Shown: positions 17,054 to 26,128 of the stretch, in pieces | How positions within the stretch are numbered: the stretch's first letter is position 1 | How the letters are laid out: each line of letters opens with the position of its first letter | Source: G963665925 sp963676345 | GTDB lineage: Bacteria > Bacillota > Clostridia > Peptostreptococcales > Acidaminobacteraceae | Direction: 5' to 3' | DNA length: 64,000 nucleotides | Assembly: GCA_963676345.2 (NCBI GenBank) | Contig: CAXXTS010000005.1 | Location: forward strand, 248,001-312,000 | Translations under genes and position numbers: made by a program | The notes under the pieces: model-generated | The model's input: the letters and a program-made list of their open reading frames with translations, nothing else | Databases searched by the model: none | Told to the model about the DNA's origin: nothing

Positions 17054-18412
17054 ATGGAAATACTTATGAAAATTACAGGCTGGATGTGGGGTTGGCCGCT
17101 CGTTGCTATTATAATTGGTACTTCAGTAATTTATTCAGTGAGTCTAGAATTTTTTCAATTTAGGCGTTTTGGGTTCATAATGAAAAATACCTTTGGTAAA
17201 ATATTTGATCGGGAAACCAAAGGCGAAGGCAATTTAACACCGTTTCAAGCGGTTTCATCAGCGCTTGCAGGAACACTAGGTACTGGAAACATTGCAGGTG
17301 TTGGTCTAGCGGTTGGTCTCGGCGGTGCAGGGGCACTTTTTTGGATGTGGGTTGTAGCGGTTTTTGCAGCAGTAGCAAAATATGCAGAAATCGTTTTGGG
17401 GATTCATTATAGAGAGAAAGATCCAGAAACAGGTGTCTACCGGGGCGGCTTTATGTACATGGTAACCGGTGGCCTTGGAAAACAGTGGAAGTGGTTGGCC
17501 ATGCTTTGGAGTTTCCTTCTATTTATGCAGTTTTCGATCAGTGGGGCGGTTCAGTCCAATTCCATAGCAGAAGTCTTGAACTTATCTTTTGCAGTAGACC
17601 ATTTGACAGCAGGACTGGTTATAGCACTGCTGGTTGCAATTGTCATGCTGGGTGGTATTACGCGTATTGGTAAAGTGGCTGAAAAGGTTGTTCCGACTAT
17701 GGCGGTGCTTTATGTTATTGCTTCGCTTATTATTCTTGTGACACATGCAGGTGCTATTCCAAAAGCGTTTGGGACAATTTTTGAAAGTGCGTTTACCGGC
17801 ATGGCGCCAGTCGGCGGTTTTGCTGGTTCAACGTTTGCCCTTGCAATCCGTCATGGATTTTCAAGAGGGGTATACTCCAATGAAGCGGGTATGGGGACTT
17901 CGCCTATAGCCCATGCTACTGCAGCGACAGATCACCCATCGCGTCAAGGACTTTGGGGCATTTTCGAAGTTTTCGTAGATACGATTATTGTATGTACAAT
18001 GACTGGACTTGTTATTCTTGTGACCGGTGCAATAGACAGTGGTGAAGCTGGAGCGCGCTTGACTGCACTTGCATTTAACAACGGCTTGCCGGGTCCGGGG
18101 GATTTGATTGTGACGGTCTCTACACTCTTCTTTGCATATACTACAATTTTGCTTGCGGGTTTTTACGCAGAAACAGGTGGGCAGTATGTGTTTGGAAACA
18201 AAATTGTAAAACCTTTCAGATATGCTTACATATTAATTGTCGTATTGGGTTCGATTGGTGGTCTGCAACTCATTTGGGGACTTCTTGACACCTTCATGGC
18301 TATTACTGTTGCAATTAACTTGGTTGTCATCGTTGTTATGCGTAAGGATGTTATTCGTCTTACGAAGGAGTTTTTTGACTTATATGTTGATAAAGAAGAC
18401 AAGGTTGCCTAA
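17054..18412 (+). CDS. AGCS-family sodium:alanine/glycine symporter
   Basis: Integral membrane transporter of 452 residues of the alanine or glycine:cation symporter family (AgcS/AlsT). Family signatures seen are SSALAGTLGTGNIAGVGLAV near residue 75, GGALFWMW-like and AVAKYAEIVLGIHYRE, the FMYMVTGGLGK segment, and FSRGVYSNEAGMGTSPIAHA about residue 280. About ten to eleven membrane helices are evident. AAGGGGGGAG precedes the ATG. Co-transcription with the amidohydrolase is likely from the 31-bp gap, and a terminator follows 66 bp after the stop. Confidence 0.94.
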   Translation: MEILMKITGWMWGWPLVAIIIGTSVIYSVSLEFFQFRRFGFIMKNTFGKIFDRETKGEGNLTPFQAVSSALAGTLGTGNIAGVGLAVGLGGAGALFWMWVVAVFAAVAKYAEIVLGIHYREKDPETGVYRGGFMYMVTGGLGKQWKWLAMLWSFLLFMQFSISGAVQSNSIAEVLNLSFAVDHLTAGLVIALLVAIVMLGGITRIGKVAEKVVPTMAVLYVIASLIILVTHAGAIPKAFGTIFESAFTGMAPVGGFAGSTFALAIRHGFSRGVYSNEAGMGTSPIAHATAATDHPSRQGLWGIFEVFVDTIIVCTMTGLVILVTGAIDSGEAGARLTALAFNNGLPGPGDLIVTVSTLFFAYTTILLAGFYAETGGQYVFGNKIVKPFRYAYILIVVLGSIGGLQLIWGLLDTFMAITVAINLVVIVVMRKDVIRLTKEFFDLYVDKEDKVA

Positions 18413-18477
18413 GACATTATAGTTGCAAATTTAGCAGTATTTAAAGTACTTAAAGAAGAAAAGTTTTAAAAGCAAAT

Positions 18478-18528
18478 AGGACTGATGTGCTGTACTTTCA
18501 TGTACAGTTCATCAGTCCTATTTTTTTT
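18478..18528 (+). terminator. Rho-independent terminator after the symporter gene
   Basis: Long hairpin: AGGACTGATG at 18478-18487 pairs with CATCAGTCCT ending at 18519, with an inner CTGTAC/GTACAG stem, followed by a run of eight or nine T. Confidence 0.92.
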
Positions 18529-18705
18529 GAAAAGAAGAAGAAATCGTGCAATTTAATGCATGAATAAACATTAACTAAACATAATGCACCAGAATTCAAA
18601 AAAATGAAAGATACAAAGGGGAATATTTCATAAAATCGGCAAGTTGGGAAAACGGTACCGTATTGTTAATGAACTTCAACAATGAGTTGAACGTGTAAAA
18701 TAATA

Positions 18706-18720
18706 TGGCAAAAGAATTGC
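18706..18720 (+). promoter_or_regulatory. Candidate sigma-54 (-24/-12) promoter upstream of liv genes
   Basis: TGGCAAAAGAATTGC has TGGCA and TTGC at exactly the spacing of the sigma-54 consensus (TGGCAC-N5-TTGC). It lies 240 bp before the substrate-binding protein gene in a 430-bp AT-rich gap. The match is by eye; the long leader it implies and the lack of an adjacent activator gene make this tentative. Confidence 0.4.
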
Positions 18721-18764
18721 CAACACTGGCACGCGAGAAGTGCTCGGTTTTATGTTGTATATAC

Positions 18765-18796
18765 AGGAAAACGTTTCTTGTTTTAGGAAAACGTTT
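18765..18796 (+). repeat. Two direct repeats AGGAAAACGTTT, 20-bp period
   Basis: Identical 12-mers at 18765-18776 and 18785-18796, each centred on the palindrome AAACGTTT and set exactly 20 bp (about two helical turns) apart. They lie 165-195 bp upstream of the liv substrate-binding protein gene. This is the layout of a tandem operator for a LacI-type or similar dimeric repressor. No regulator gene is adjacent. Confidence 0.45.
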
Positions 18797-18959
18797 GACT
18801 TTTCTGAAAATTGAATTGATTAATTTACTAAATTGTCATAGAATTTTAACAAATTTAAAATGTATTTGTCTAAAAGTTGCAATTGGCTGAATTTAAATAC
18901 ATATAGAAACGGTCGATGCGCGTGGGCAAAAACAACTAAACTTGAAGGGGGCAATACCT

Positions 18960-20096
18960 ATGAAATCTAAGAAATTAGCACTATTATTAGTACTGATGTT
19001 ACTACTTACTTCAGTGCTCAGCGGTTGCGCAGGAGGATCTGACGAACCGGAAACAATTAAGCTGGGCGTAATTGGTCCACTTACAGGCGACTACAGTATG
19101 TATGGTACAGCAGTTGCCAATGCAGCAAAGCTAGCAGCTGACGAGATCAATGCAGCTGGTGGTATCGACGGCAAAAATGTAGAAATCATTGCATATGACT
19201 CAAAAGGGGACAAAACAGAAGCAGTCAATGCATACAACCGTCTTCGTGACCAAGATAAAATTGTTGGTCTGATTGGTGGTACATTCAGTGGTACAACACT
19301 TTCTATTAAAGAAATTGCTAAGGAAGACAACATGCCAGTACTTTCACCTACAGCTACAAATGGGGAAGTAACACTTGATGCAAGCAACATCTTTAGAGCT
19401 TGCTATACAGACCCTTACCAAGGTGCAACAGCAGCAGTATTTGCATCTGAAGAACTGGGGGCTACTAAGGCAGCAGTACTTTACAATATTGAAGACCCAT
19501 ACTCAGAAGGTCTTGCAATCGCATTTAATGAAAAATTTGGTTCTATTGGAACTGTAACAAGCTATGAAGGTTATACGAAGAATGATGCGGACTTCCGCGC
19601 TATCCTTACAAAGATTGCAGCTGAAGATCCAGATGTAATCTTCCTACCTGACTACATTGCAAAAGTTGGTGTGATCTTATCTCAGGTAAAAGAGCTTGGT
19701 CTTGATGTCGTAGCAATAGGTGGTGACGGATGGGACGGTATTGAAGGCGACTATGCGGAAGTTGCAGAAGGCCACTACTTTGCAAACCACTATGCTAAAA
19801 CAGATGAAGCAGCAGTTGTTCAGGACTTCATCAGCGCATATGAATCTGCATATGAATCTTCACCAAACGCACTGGCAGCACTTGCTTATGATTCAACTTA
19901 CATCATGAAGGGCGCGATTGAAAAAGCAGCTTCTACTGATTCAGAAGCAATCATTACTGCACTGGCAGAGACAGATAAAGATGGCGTAACGGGTCATGTT
20001 ACATTTGATGAAAATGGCGATCCAATTAAGAGCATCTCAATTATTCAGATTGTTGATGGCGAACACGTTCTTGCAGCAAAAGTTGCCGGTAACTAG
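18960..20096 (+). CDS. livJ: Branched-chain amino-acid ABC transporter, substrate-binding lipoprotein
   Basis: Periplasmic-binding-protein type I lipoprotein of 378 residues. The start at ATG 18960 has AAGGGGG 8 bp upstream. The signal peptide is MKSKKLALLLVLMLL with lipobox VLSGC, so Cys26 or so would be acylated and the protein anchored outside the membrane. The mature part shows IKLGVIGPLTGDYSMYGTA, AADEINAAGGIDGK and a second lobe with AAVLYNIEDPYSEGLA, diagnostic of the LivJ/LivK family. A terminator lies directly after it, so the permease genes downstream may be expressed at a lower level by read-through or from their own promoter. Confidence 0.95.
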   Translation: MKSKKLALLLVLMLLLTSVLSGCAGGSDEPETIKLGVIGPLTGDYSMYGTAVANAAKLAADEINAAGGIDGKNVEIIAYDSKGDKTEAVNAYNRLRDQDKIVGLIGGTFSGTTLSIKEIAKEDNMPVLSPTATNGEVTLDASNIFRACYTDPYQGATAAVFASEELGATKAAVLYNIEDPYSEGLAIAFNEKFGSIGTVTSYEGYTKNDADFRAILTKIAAEDPDVIFLPDYIAKVGVILSQVKELGLDVVAIGGDGWDGIEGDYAEVAEGHYFANHYAKTDEAAVVQDFISAYESAYESSPNALAALAYDSTYIMKGAIEKAASTDSEAIITALAETDKDGVTGHVTFDENGDPIKSISIIQIVDGEHVLAAKVAGN

Positions 20097-20110
20097 ATAA
20101 TCGTTGATTA

Positions 20111-20150
20111 AAGTGACCGGGTTGAGTCCTGGTCACTTTTCATTTCTTTT
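20111..20150 (+). terminator. Terminator between livJ and livH
   Basis: AAGTGACC at 20111-20118 pairs with GGTCACTT at 20131-20138 (inner GGG/TCC extension), followed by a T-rich stretch TTTTCATTTCTTTTT. It separates the binding-protein gene from the permease/ATPase genes and probably sets the binding protein in excess. Confidence 0.8.
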
Positions 20151-20159
20151 TGAAAAGAA

Positions 20160-20400
20160 TATGAAAATGTTTATCAGAAGTCGCTCCGAGTAGTGTCTGA
20201 ACTTCACATGATGCAAGTCCAGTGTTGGGCTAAGAATAAAGCGCATCTGTGTGCGGACCTTTCGGGGCATTCTATTGAATAATTTGAGTTTTTCAGCAAA
20301 CCTGAGTCAGCCAAGTCATGTGCGTGATTTGTAGTAACCATAAAAATGGTCACGCTTCACGAGTGCCTTGCATGAGCGACTCAGATTTAAGTAAGGAGGA
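20160..20400 (+). promoter_or_regulatory. Leader region upstream of livH with nested inverted repeats
   Basis: About 240 bp without a gene. It holds a long-range inverted repeat, CTGAGTC at 20302-20308 and GACTCAG at 20378-20384, enclosing a local hairpin GTAACCAT/ATGGTCAC at 20334-20341 and 20346-20353 (one mismatch). GGACCTTTCGGGGCATTC and GATGCAAGTCCAGT upstream may also fold. AAGGAGG at 20393-20399 is the livH ribosome binding site and abuts the repeat. I recognise no known riboswitch; the T-box core (GGTGGNACCGCG) is absent. Confidence 0.35.
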
Positions 20401-20407
20401 TATCCAT

Positions 20408-21286
20408 TTGGCATTATTTTTACAGCAAATGATCAATGGCCTTTCGGTGGGAAGTATATACGCACTTATTGCATTAGGATATACCATGGTTTACGGCATC
20501 ATTAAACTGATTAACTTTGCACATGGCGAGTTGATGATGGCTGGAGCATATTTTGCATTTCTAATTGCGATTTCCACAGGATTGCCTTTTCCGGCAGTCG
20601 TTTTACTGTCGATGGTTTTAGCCGCGGTAATGGGCATCGGTATTGAACGCATAGCCTATAAACCGCTTAGAAAGGCACCGAGAATTTCTGCACTGATTAC
20701 TGCAATTGGTGTGAGTTTATTTCTTCAGAATCTGGCTCAGGTTATTTTTAAGGCAGACCCTAAAATCATGCCAGAGCTCATAGAAAAAAGACCGATAGCA
20801 ATAGGGCCTATTCAAATAGGAACGGTTACACTGGCAACACTGGCTCTATCGGTTGTATTCATGATATTACTTGAAATTTTTATTAAGAAGACAAAACCTG
20901 GTAAGGCAATGCGCGCAGTTTCAGAAGATAAAGACGCTGCAGTGCTTATGGGAATCAATGTTAACAAGACGATTTCACTTACCTTTGCGATTGGTTCTGC
21001 ACTGGGTGCGCTTGCAGGTGTGCTTTATGGAATCACGTATACACAGGTTTATCCTACAATGGGTATCATGCCTGGTCTTAAAGCTTTTGTTGCCGCGGTA
21101 CTTGGCGGTATTGGACTGATTCCTGGTGCGGTTTTTGGTGGATTTACTATTGGTATGGTAGAAACTTTTACAAGAGCCTATATTTCAAGCCAGTGGTCTG
21201 ATGCAATTGTATTTGGCCTGTTGATTGTAGTGCTTCTCTTTAAACCTACTGGCATTTTAGGAAAGAATGAGAAGGAGAAGGTGTAA
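20408..21286 (+). CDS. livH: Branched-chain amino-acid ABC permease LivH
   Basis: Inner-membrane permease of 292 residues. The start is TTG 20408: AAGGAGG at 20393-20399 is 8 bp upstream and the protein then begins ALFLQQMINGLSVGSIYAL, exactly as LivH does, while an extension back to 20318 would cover the structured leader. The motif INFAHGELMMAGAYFAF and the EAA-like loop GKAMRAVSEDKDAAVLMGINV are typical. It pairs with LivM, whose gene starts 5 bp after the stop. Confidence 0.94.
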   Translation: MALFLQQMINGLSVGSIYALIALGYTMVYGIIKLINFAHGELMMAGAYFAFLIAISTGLPFPAVVLLSMVLAAVMGIGIERIAYKPLRKAPRISALITAIGVSLFLQNLAQVIFKADPKIMPELIEKRPIAIGPIQIGTVTLATLALSVVFMILLEIFIKKTKPGKAMRAVSEDKDAAVLMGINVNKTISLTFAIGSALGALAGVLYGITYTQVYPTMGIMPGLKAFVAAVLGGIGLIPGAVFGGFTIGMVETFTRAYISSQWSDAIVFGLLIVVLLFKPTGILGKNEKEKV

Positions 21287-21291
21287 GGGAT

Positions 21292-22311
21292 ATGTCTAAT
21301 AAAAAATCATTAAAGAAATTCTTACTGAACTTCTTGGCGGTTGCCCTTGTATTTGTACTCTTAAAGGTTCTGATGGGCGCTGGGGTCATTACAAGATATC
21401 ACCAGGGGATTATTATATTCATCTTGATAAACGTTATTCTAGCAACGAGCCTGAATCTTGCAACAGGCTTTCTGGGTCAGCTGACGCTGGGACATGCTGG
21501 ATTTATGGCTGTTGGGGCGTATGCATCCGCAATTACTTCAATTGCAATCAAGGCCCATGTGCCTGATATGCCCCAGATAGCAATGCTGCTCATATCGCTG
21601 ATTGCAGCGGCAATCGTAGCATCAATTGTGGGTGTGATTATAGGTATTCCAGCACTGCGTCTAAGAGGGGACTATCTGGCTATTATTACGCTTGGTTTTG
21701 GTGAAGTTATTCGTGTTGTTATTAATAACATGGGGGATCTGACAGGTGGTGCTCAGGGACTTACCGGCATACCTAAAATCGTTCGTTTCGATTCAGTATT
21801 TTGGATAGCAGTGCTAGTGGTTCTTATATTGTATCGTTTAACAAATTCCAGACAGGGTCGTGCAATTCTTTCTATTAGAGAAGATGAAATCGCTGCAGAA
21901 GCAGTTGGTATTAAGACGACACATTTCAAGGTTATGGGATTTGCATTTGCGGCGGGTCTTGCTGGGATTGGCGGCGGACTGTATGCAAACTATCTTGCAT
22001 TCCTTGATCCGAACACATTTAACTTCATGCGTTCGGTTGAAATACTTGTAATAGTTGTACTCGGTGGCATGGGCAGTTTAACAGGTTCTATTGTAGCTGC
22101 TATTGTTCTGACAATCATGCCAGAAGCACTTAGAAGTTTTGCCGACTACAGACTCCTTCTTTATTCCTTCCTACTTGTTGTGATGATGATTTTCAGACCA
22201 GAGGGCCTATTCGGAACAAGAGAATTTTCGATGGATGCTTTAGTGGACCGTTTTGGCTCCAAAAAGAAAAAGGGTGTCGCTCGCGAGATGGAAGCAAGGG
22301 AAATGAGTTAG
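21292..22311 (+). CDS. livM: Branched-chain amino-acid ABC permease LivM
   Basis: Second permease subunit, 339 residues with about nine membrane segments. Family motifs seen include LATGFLGQLTLGHAGFMAVG, LRGDYLAIITLGFGEVIRVV and the cytoplasmic SRQGRAILSIREDEIAAEAV loop that contacts the ATPases. The C-terminal tail after the last helix is Lys/Arg-rich. The gene is tightly spaced between livH and livG (5 and 10 bp), which supports one transcript. Confidence 0.94.
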   Translation: MSNKKSLKKFLLNFLAVALVFVLLKVLMGAGVITRYHQGIIIFILINVILATSLNLATGFLGQLTLGHAGFMAVGAYASAITSIAIKAHVPDMPQIAMLLISLIAAAIVASIVGVIIGIPALRLRGDYLAIITLGFGEVIRVVINNMGDLTGGAQGLTGIPKIVRFDSVFWIAVLVVLILYRLTNSRQGRAILSIREDEIAAEAVGIKTTHFKVMGFAFAAGLAGIGGGLYANYLAFLDPNTFNFMRSVEILVIVVLGGMGSLTGSIVAAIVLTIMPEALRSFADYRLLLYSFLLVVMMIFRPEGLFGTREFSMDALVDRFGSKKKKGVAREMEAREMS

Positions 22312-22321
22312 GGGGTATAGT

Positions 22322-23080
22322 ATGGCATTACTAGAAGCAAATAATATATGTATGCAGTTTGGTGGCCTGCGGGCTGTCGATAACTTTAATTTGAGTATTG
22401 ACTCGCACGAACTCGTTGGACTGATTGGTCCAAACGGTGCAGGTAAAACAACCGTTTTTAACATGCTCACAGGTGTTTATATACCTACTGAAGGGGATAT
22501 TAAGATTGACGGCACCAGTGTGGTAGGTAAAAAGCCTTATCAGATAGTTAAAGCCGGTGCAGCAAGAACTTTTCAGAATATCAGACTTTTTAAAGATTTA
22601 ACTGTACTTGATAATATTAAGATTGCTTATCATAACGAACTGAACTACGGGACAGTGACCAGTCTGCTTCGTCTTCCCAAGTTCTGGACCGAGGAAGAAA
22701 AAGCACATAAGGAATGTCTTGATTTCTTAGGTATCTTTGATATGGAAGAATATGCTGACACACTCGCGAAAAATCTTCCATATGGTAAGCAGAGAAAGCT
22801 GGAAATAGCACGTGCGCTCGCAACTCAGCCTAAAATACTGATGCTTGATGAGCCGGCAGCAGGTATGAACCCGCAGGAAACACATGAGCTTATGGAAACC
22901 ATCCGATTTATTAGAGATAAGTTTGAAATAGCAATACTGCTGATCGAACATGATATGAATCTGGTTATGAATGTATGTGAGCGTATTGTGGTACTGGATT
23001 ATGGGAAAATCATTGCGAAGGGGAATCCTGAAGAAACACGCAATAATCCAGATGTTATCCGGGTTTATTTAGGGGAGTAG
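22322..23080 (+). CDS. livG: Branched-chain amino-acid ABC ATPase LivG
   Basis: ATP-binding subunit, 252 residues. Walker A is GPNGAGKT near residue 38; the signature region reads LPYGKQRKLEIARALATQP, the Y-G-x-Q-R-K-L-E form characteristic of LivG; Walker B is ILMLDEPAAGMN; the switch His is in LIEHDMNLV. GGGGGTATAGT precedes the ATG. LivF follows 8 bp downstream and would form the heterodimer with it. Confidence 0.95.
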   Translation: MALLEANNICMQFGGLRAVDNFNLSIDSHELVGLIGPNGAGKTTVFNMLTGVYIPTEGDIKIDGTSVVGKKPYQIVKAGAARTFQNIRLFKDLTVLDNIKIAYHNELNYGTVTSLLRLPKFWTEEEKAHKECLDFLGIFDMEEYADTLAKNLPYGKQRKLEIARALATQPKILMLDEPAAGMNPQETHELMETIRFIRDKFEIAILLIEHDMNLVMNVCERIVVLDYGKIIAKGNPEETRNNPDVIRVYLGE

Positions 23081-23088
23081 GTGAAGAC

Positions 23089-23793
23089 GTGCTAAAAGTA
23101 GATAATATAAATGTACACTATGGCAACATCCATGCTATTAAGGGCCTGAGTTTTGAAGTGAAAAAGGGCGAGGTTGTAACACTGATCGGTGCAAACGGCG
23201 CGGGTAAGACAACTATTTTAAAGACAATATCAAAGCTTATGGATCCTACAGACGGTTCGATTTCATTCGATGGCAAGCCACTGAGTAAAATTGCGCCACA
23301 TGATATGGTTTATGCCGGTATGGCCCATGTGCCTGAAGGCAGACGTGTCTTTTCCAAAATGTCTGTTGAAGAAAACTTACAAATGGGTGCATTCATCCGT
23401 AATGATAAAGAAGAAATACAGAAAGACTTGGAAATGGTCTTTAAGTACTTTCCAAGGTTAAAAGAGCGTATGTCTCAGGCCGCTGGCACACTCAGCGGTG
23501 GAGAACAACAAATGCTGGCTATTGGTCGTGCTTTAATGAGCAGGCCAAAGCTGCTTTTGATGGATGAGCCCTCTATGGGACTTGCACCGCTTCTGGTTCA
23601 AGAAATCTTTAATATCGTCGAGACGATAAAGGAGACAGGTACGACCATTTTACTTGTTGAGCAAAATGCCAATCAAGCGCTCCAAGTAGCTGACCGTGCT
23701 TATGTTCTTGAAACGGGAAAAATCATTCAATCTGGATATGCCAATGAACTGCTGGAAGATGACAGCATTAAGAAAGCATATTTAGGGGGTTAG
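23089..23793 (+). CDS. livF: Branched-chain amino-acid ABC ATPase LivF
   Basis: Second ATP-binding subunit, 234 residues, starting at GTG 23089. Walker A is GANGAGKT, the signature is LSGGEQQMLAIGRALMSRP, Walker B is LLLMDEPSMGLAP, and the switch is LLVEQNANQAL; VPEGRRVFSKMSVEENLQMG is specific to the LivF group. It is the last gene of the liv set and a terminator follows 27 bp later. Confidence 0.95.
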   Translation: MLKVDNINVHYGNIHAIKGLSFEVKKGEVVTLIGANGAGKTTILKTISKLMDPTDGSISFDGKPLSKIAPHDMVYAGMAHVPEGRRVFSKMSVEENLQMGAFIRNDKEEIQKDLEMVFKYFPRLKERMSQAAGTLSGGEQQMLAIGRALMSRPKLLLMDEPSMGLAPLLVQEIFNIVETIKETGTTILLVEQNANQALQVADRAYVLETGKIIQSGYANELLEDDSIKKAYLGG

Positions 23794-23820
23794 GTATAAG
23801 TTCCTGCACAATAATTTCAA

Positions 23821-23861
23821 CTAAAATAGGGCGGATTCTTCCGTCCTATTTTAGTTTTTTT
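23821..23861 (+). terminator. Rho-independent terminator after livF
   Basis: CTAAAATAGGGCGGA at 23821-23835 pairs with TCCGTCCTATTTTAG at 23839-23853 (one wobble), loop of three or four bases, then TTTTTTT. It closes the liv operon. Confidence 0.92.
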
Positions 23862-24120
23862 GAAAAAGTTAAAAATTTTACGATTCTTGCAATGAAGCGC
23901 TTAGAATTGTGTATATTGGTTATATTAATTGTAATTGCATATAGAATAAGGAATTCTAAATCGAAAAACATGTAAGTGAAAATAACATGCTTTATAAGTG
24001 GCTTTTACTTCCAATAAAGCTTAATTTATGGTATTAATATATAGTGGGTTTGTGGGACTTTTAGTCTATTTCATTGGGGAATATAAGAATTTAGTTGCAG
24101 TAATAATCTTGGAGGTTATT

Positions 24121-26079
24121 GTGTTTGGGGACTTTTTATTCATATTGCTAACAGCTGTGCTACTATCAATTACCTTATACTTGATTCAATCACTGAAATT
24201 TATACAGGTTATTGATCATTCACCACGCGTGAATACCCGCAAGTTCATGGAAAAAATGATGTATGTGTCATTTTCTGTAACTGCCGCCTCTGCTATGGCC
24301 CTTTTAAAAGGGGTGCTCAGTGAGTCTATTCTAGTGGATGAATCCATTCCCCAAATCAGTATTTGGACTGCGCTTACTATCCTAGGAACTGTCTTTATTA
24401 TTGCAGGGGTTGCATTTGCAAAACGCGGTCATTTTAGGCGGCGTAAGGACGCACGGATGGTGTTGCCCTTTACATTGATTGTATTTGCGTTAATAATTCC
24501 GACAAAAAGCTATAATTTAATGTATTTTTTTACACTTGCGGGACTGAGTGTGGTTATTTTTAAATTTGTGCTCAATGCTTATAAAAATAAGCAGCTCCAG
24601 AAGAATCCAGGCGTTTACTATTTATTATTTGGATGGATGGGTTTACTACTCAGTACAACCCTCTCAGGCAATTATATGGAAACATATTTTAATGTTTTCA
24701 GCCTTTCTCTGATGAGTTTTCTCATGTTCGGTTTCTTTGTTTTTTTTACCATGTATTTTATAGAAAAGATAGATGAAAACATCAGACATATTGAAAATCG
24801 AGACTTTATCATACATACAAAAGATGAAAAAATAAATAGAATGGCTCTATATGATGAGTTGACAGGTATTCCAAACAGAAGTGCTTTTGAGCGGGATTTA
24901 GATAGCATCAGTAAACCTGTTTATGTAGGATTGTTTAATATATATGGTTTTATGAATTACAATAAGTTGCTTGGCTTTGACCGAGGTGATCTGATTCTTA
25001 AGGATCTTGCAAACACACTTGTCTACTTAAATTCTGAAAATGTGAGTGTATATAGATACTACTCAGATAAGTTTTTAATGATTTTTCCAACAGACAAGCA
25101 TTCGTTTGTAGTAGAAATGATAGAGAACATTTATAAGAAACTGGAGTCTACGACCTTTCATGGCATTACCCTTCAGGCCTATACTGGGTTTTCTATTTGT
25201 GACGAAATGGTAAAAACCCAGACCACATCGGAGATACTGACAGCACTTGAAATTGCATCATCTATTGCAAAGGGGACCGATGAGGCTTACTACGAATATG
25301 CGCTGAGCGATTATGAACAGCACAATAAGGCTATGGAACTTGAAATTCGCTTGAAGAAGGCCATTATTGAGAATTGCTTTGAAGTACACTATCAGCCTCA
25401 AATGGATATGCATCTTGACCAAGTGGCGTCCTATGAAGCCCTAATTCGGTGGCAAGAAAATGGGGCTTATATTCCCCCGGGTCTGTTTATTCCCTTGGCT
25501 GAATCTAAAGGCTTAATGACCCCTATAACACGTATCGTAATTGATCAGGTGTTTTCTGATTACACATCACAAACGCTTTTTAAAGATAAGCGTGTATCCA
25601 TAAATCTTTCTGCAGACCAGCTGGTAAACTTCACTTTTGTAGATTTTGTTAAAGAACGCGCCAGCCATTATAGTATTGACCCCAAATGGATTGTATTTGA
25701 AATTACTGAAACAAGTCTATTTAATGATATGGACAAGGTTAACCAGACACTACTAAGCTTAAAGCAACTGGGGTATGGTCTTTCTCTTGATGATTTTGGA
25801 CACGGATTTTCGTCTTTGTTCAGATTTTCCAGGCTGGATATCGATGAAATCAAATTTGATAAAGCTTTTATTGAAGACATTGAAAACACAAAGACATTTA
25901 GCACCATTCAAAAAACGGCTGAACTTTTTAAAATATACGATATGCGCATTGTTGTAGAGGGTGTTGAAACCAAGTCACAGCTTGAGGCAATACAGGCTCT
26001 GGACATTGATATCGTGCAAGGGTATTATTATGCAAAACCTGCACCAATAGAAGTGTTGAAGCTTAAAAGAGATATGTGA
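24121..26079 (+). CDS. Membrane EAL-domain protein with degenerate GGDEF domain
   Basis: Probable cyclic-di-GMP phosphodiesterase. With the start at GTG 24121 (GGAGG at 24111-24115) it has 652 residues; an in-frame ATG at 24028 would add 31 hydrophobic residues but has no good ribosome binding site. About seven membrane helices span the first 230 residues. A GGDEF-like domain begins YDELTGIPNRSAFERDL, but its catalytic motif is replaced by YYSDKF, so no cyclase activity is expected. The EAL domain has E439-A-L, FEITETSLF, LDDFGHGFSSL, KFDKAF and VVEGVET, i.e. the metal and catalytic residues are kept. It appears to be a single-gene unit. Confidence 0.88.
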   Translation: MFGDFLFILLTAVLLSITLYLIQSLKFIQVIDHSPRVNTRKFMEKMMYVSFSVTAASAMALLKGVLSESILVDESIPQISIWTALTILGTVFIIAGVAFAKRGHFRRRKDARMVLPFTLIVFALIIPTKSYNLMYFFTLAGLSVVIFKFVLNAYKNKQLQKNPGVYYLLFGWMGLLLSTTLSGNYMETYFNVFSLSLMSFLMFGFFVFFTMYFIEKIDENIRHIENRDFIIHTKDEKINRMALYDELTGIPNRSAFERDLDSISKPVYVGLFNIYGFMNYNKLLGFDRGDLILKDLANTLVYLNSENVSVYRYYSDKFLMIFPTDKHSFVVEMIENIYKKLESTTFHGITLQAYTGFSICDEMVKTQTTSEILTALEIASSIAKGTDEAYYEYALSDYEQHNKAMELEIRLKKAIIENCFEVHYQPQMDMHLDQVASYEALIRWQENGAYIPPGLFIPLAESKGLMTPITRIVIDQVFSDYTSQTLFKDKRVSINLSADQLVNFTFVDFVKERASHYSIDPKWIVFEITETSLFNDMDKVNQTLLSLKQLGYGLSLDDFGHGFSSLFRFSRLDIDEIKFDKAFIEDIENTKTFSTIQKTAELFKIYDMRIVVEGVETKSQLEAIQALDIDIVQGYYYAKPAPIEVLKLKRDM

Positions 26080-26093
26080 TTATACCGTATAAT

Positions 26094-26122
26094 TTGAGTG
26101 TTTCTTTAAAATGTGATATAAT
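26094..26122 (+). promoter_or_regulatory. Sigma-A promoter for the structured leader RNA
   Basis: TTGAGT at 26094-26099 and TATAAT at 26117-26122 with a 17-bp spacer. Transcription would begin near 26129, leading directly into the structured, terminator-ended RNA described below. Confidence 0.75.
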
Positions 26123-26128
26123 TAATTT

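Noticed and set aside
18721..18745. Second sigma-54-like element starting CTGGCACGCGAG
   Set aside because: The TGGCACG half is excellent but the GC doublet is displaced by two bases, which breaks the strict spacing.
20160..20400. T-box or other known riboswitch in the livH leader
   Set aside because: The conserved T-box antiterminator sequence GGTGGNACCGCG and the cores of other common classes are absent.
24028..24120. Upstream start of the EAL protein at ATG 24028
   Set aside because: No ribosome binding site is present at that ATG, while GTG 24121 has GGAGG at 5 bp; the extension cannot be excluded and is mentioned in the feature.
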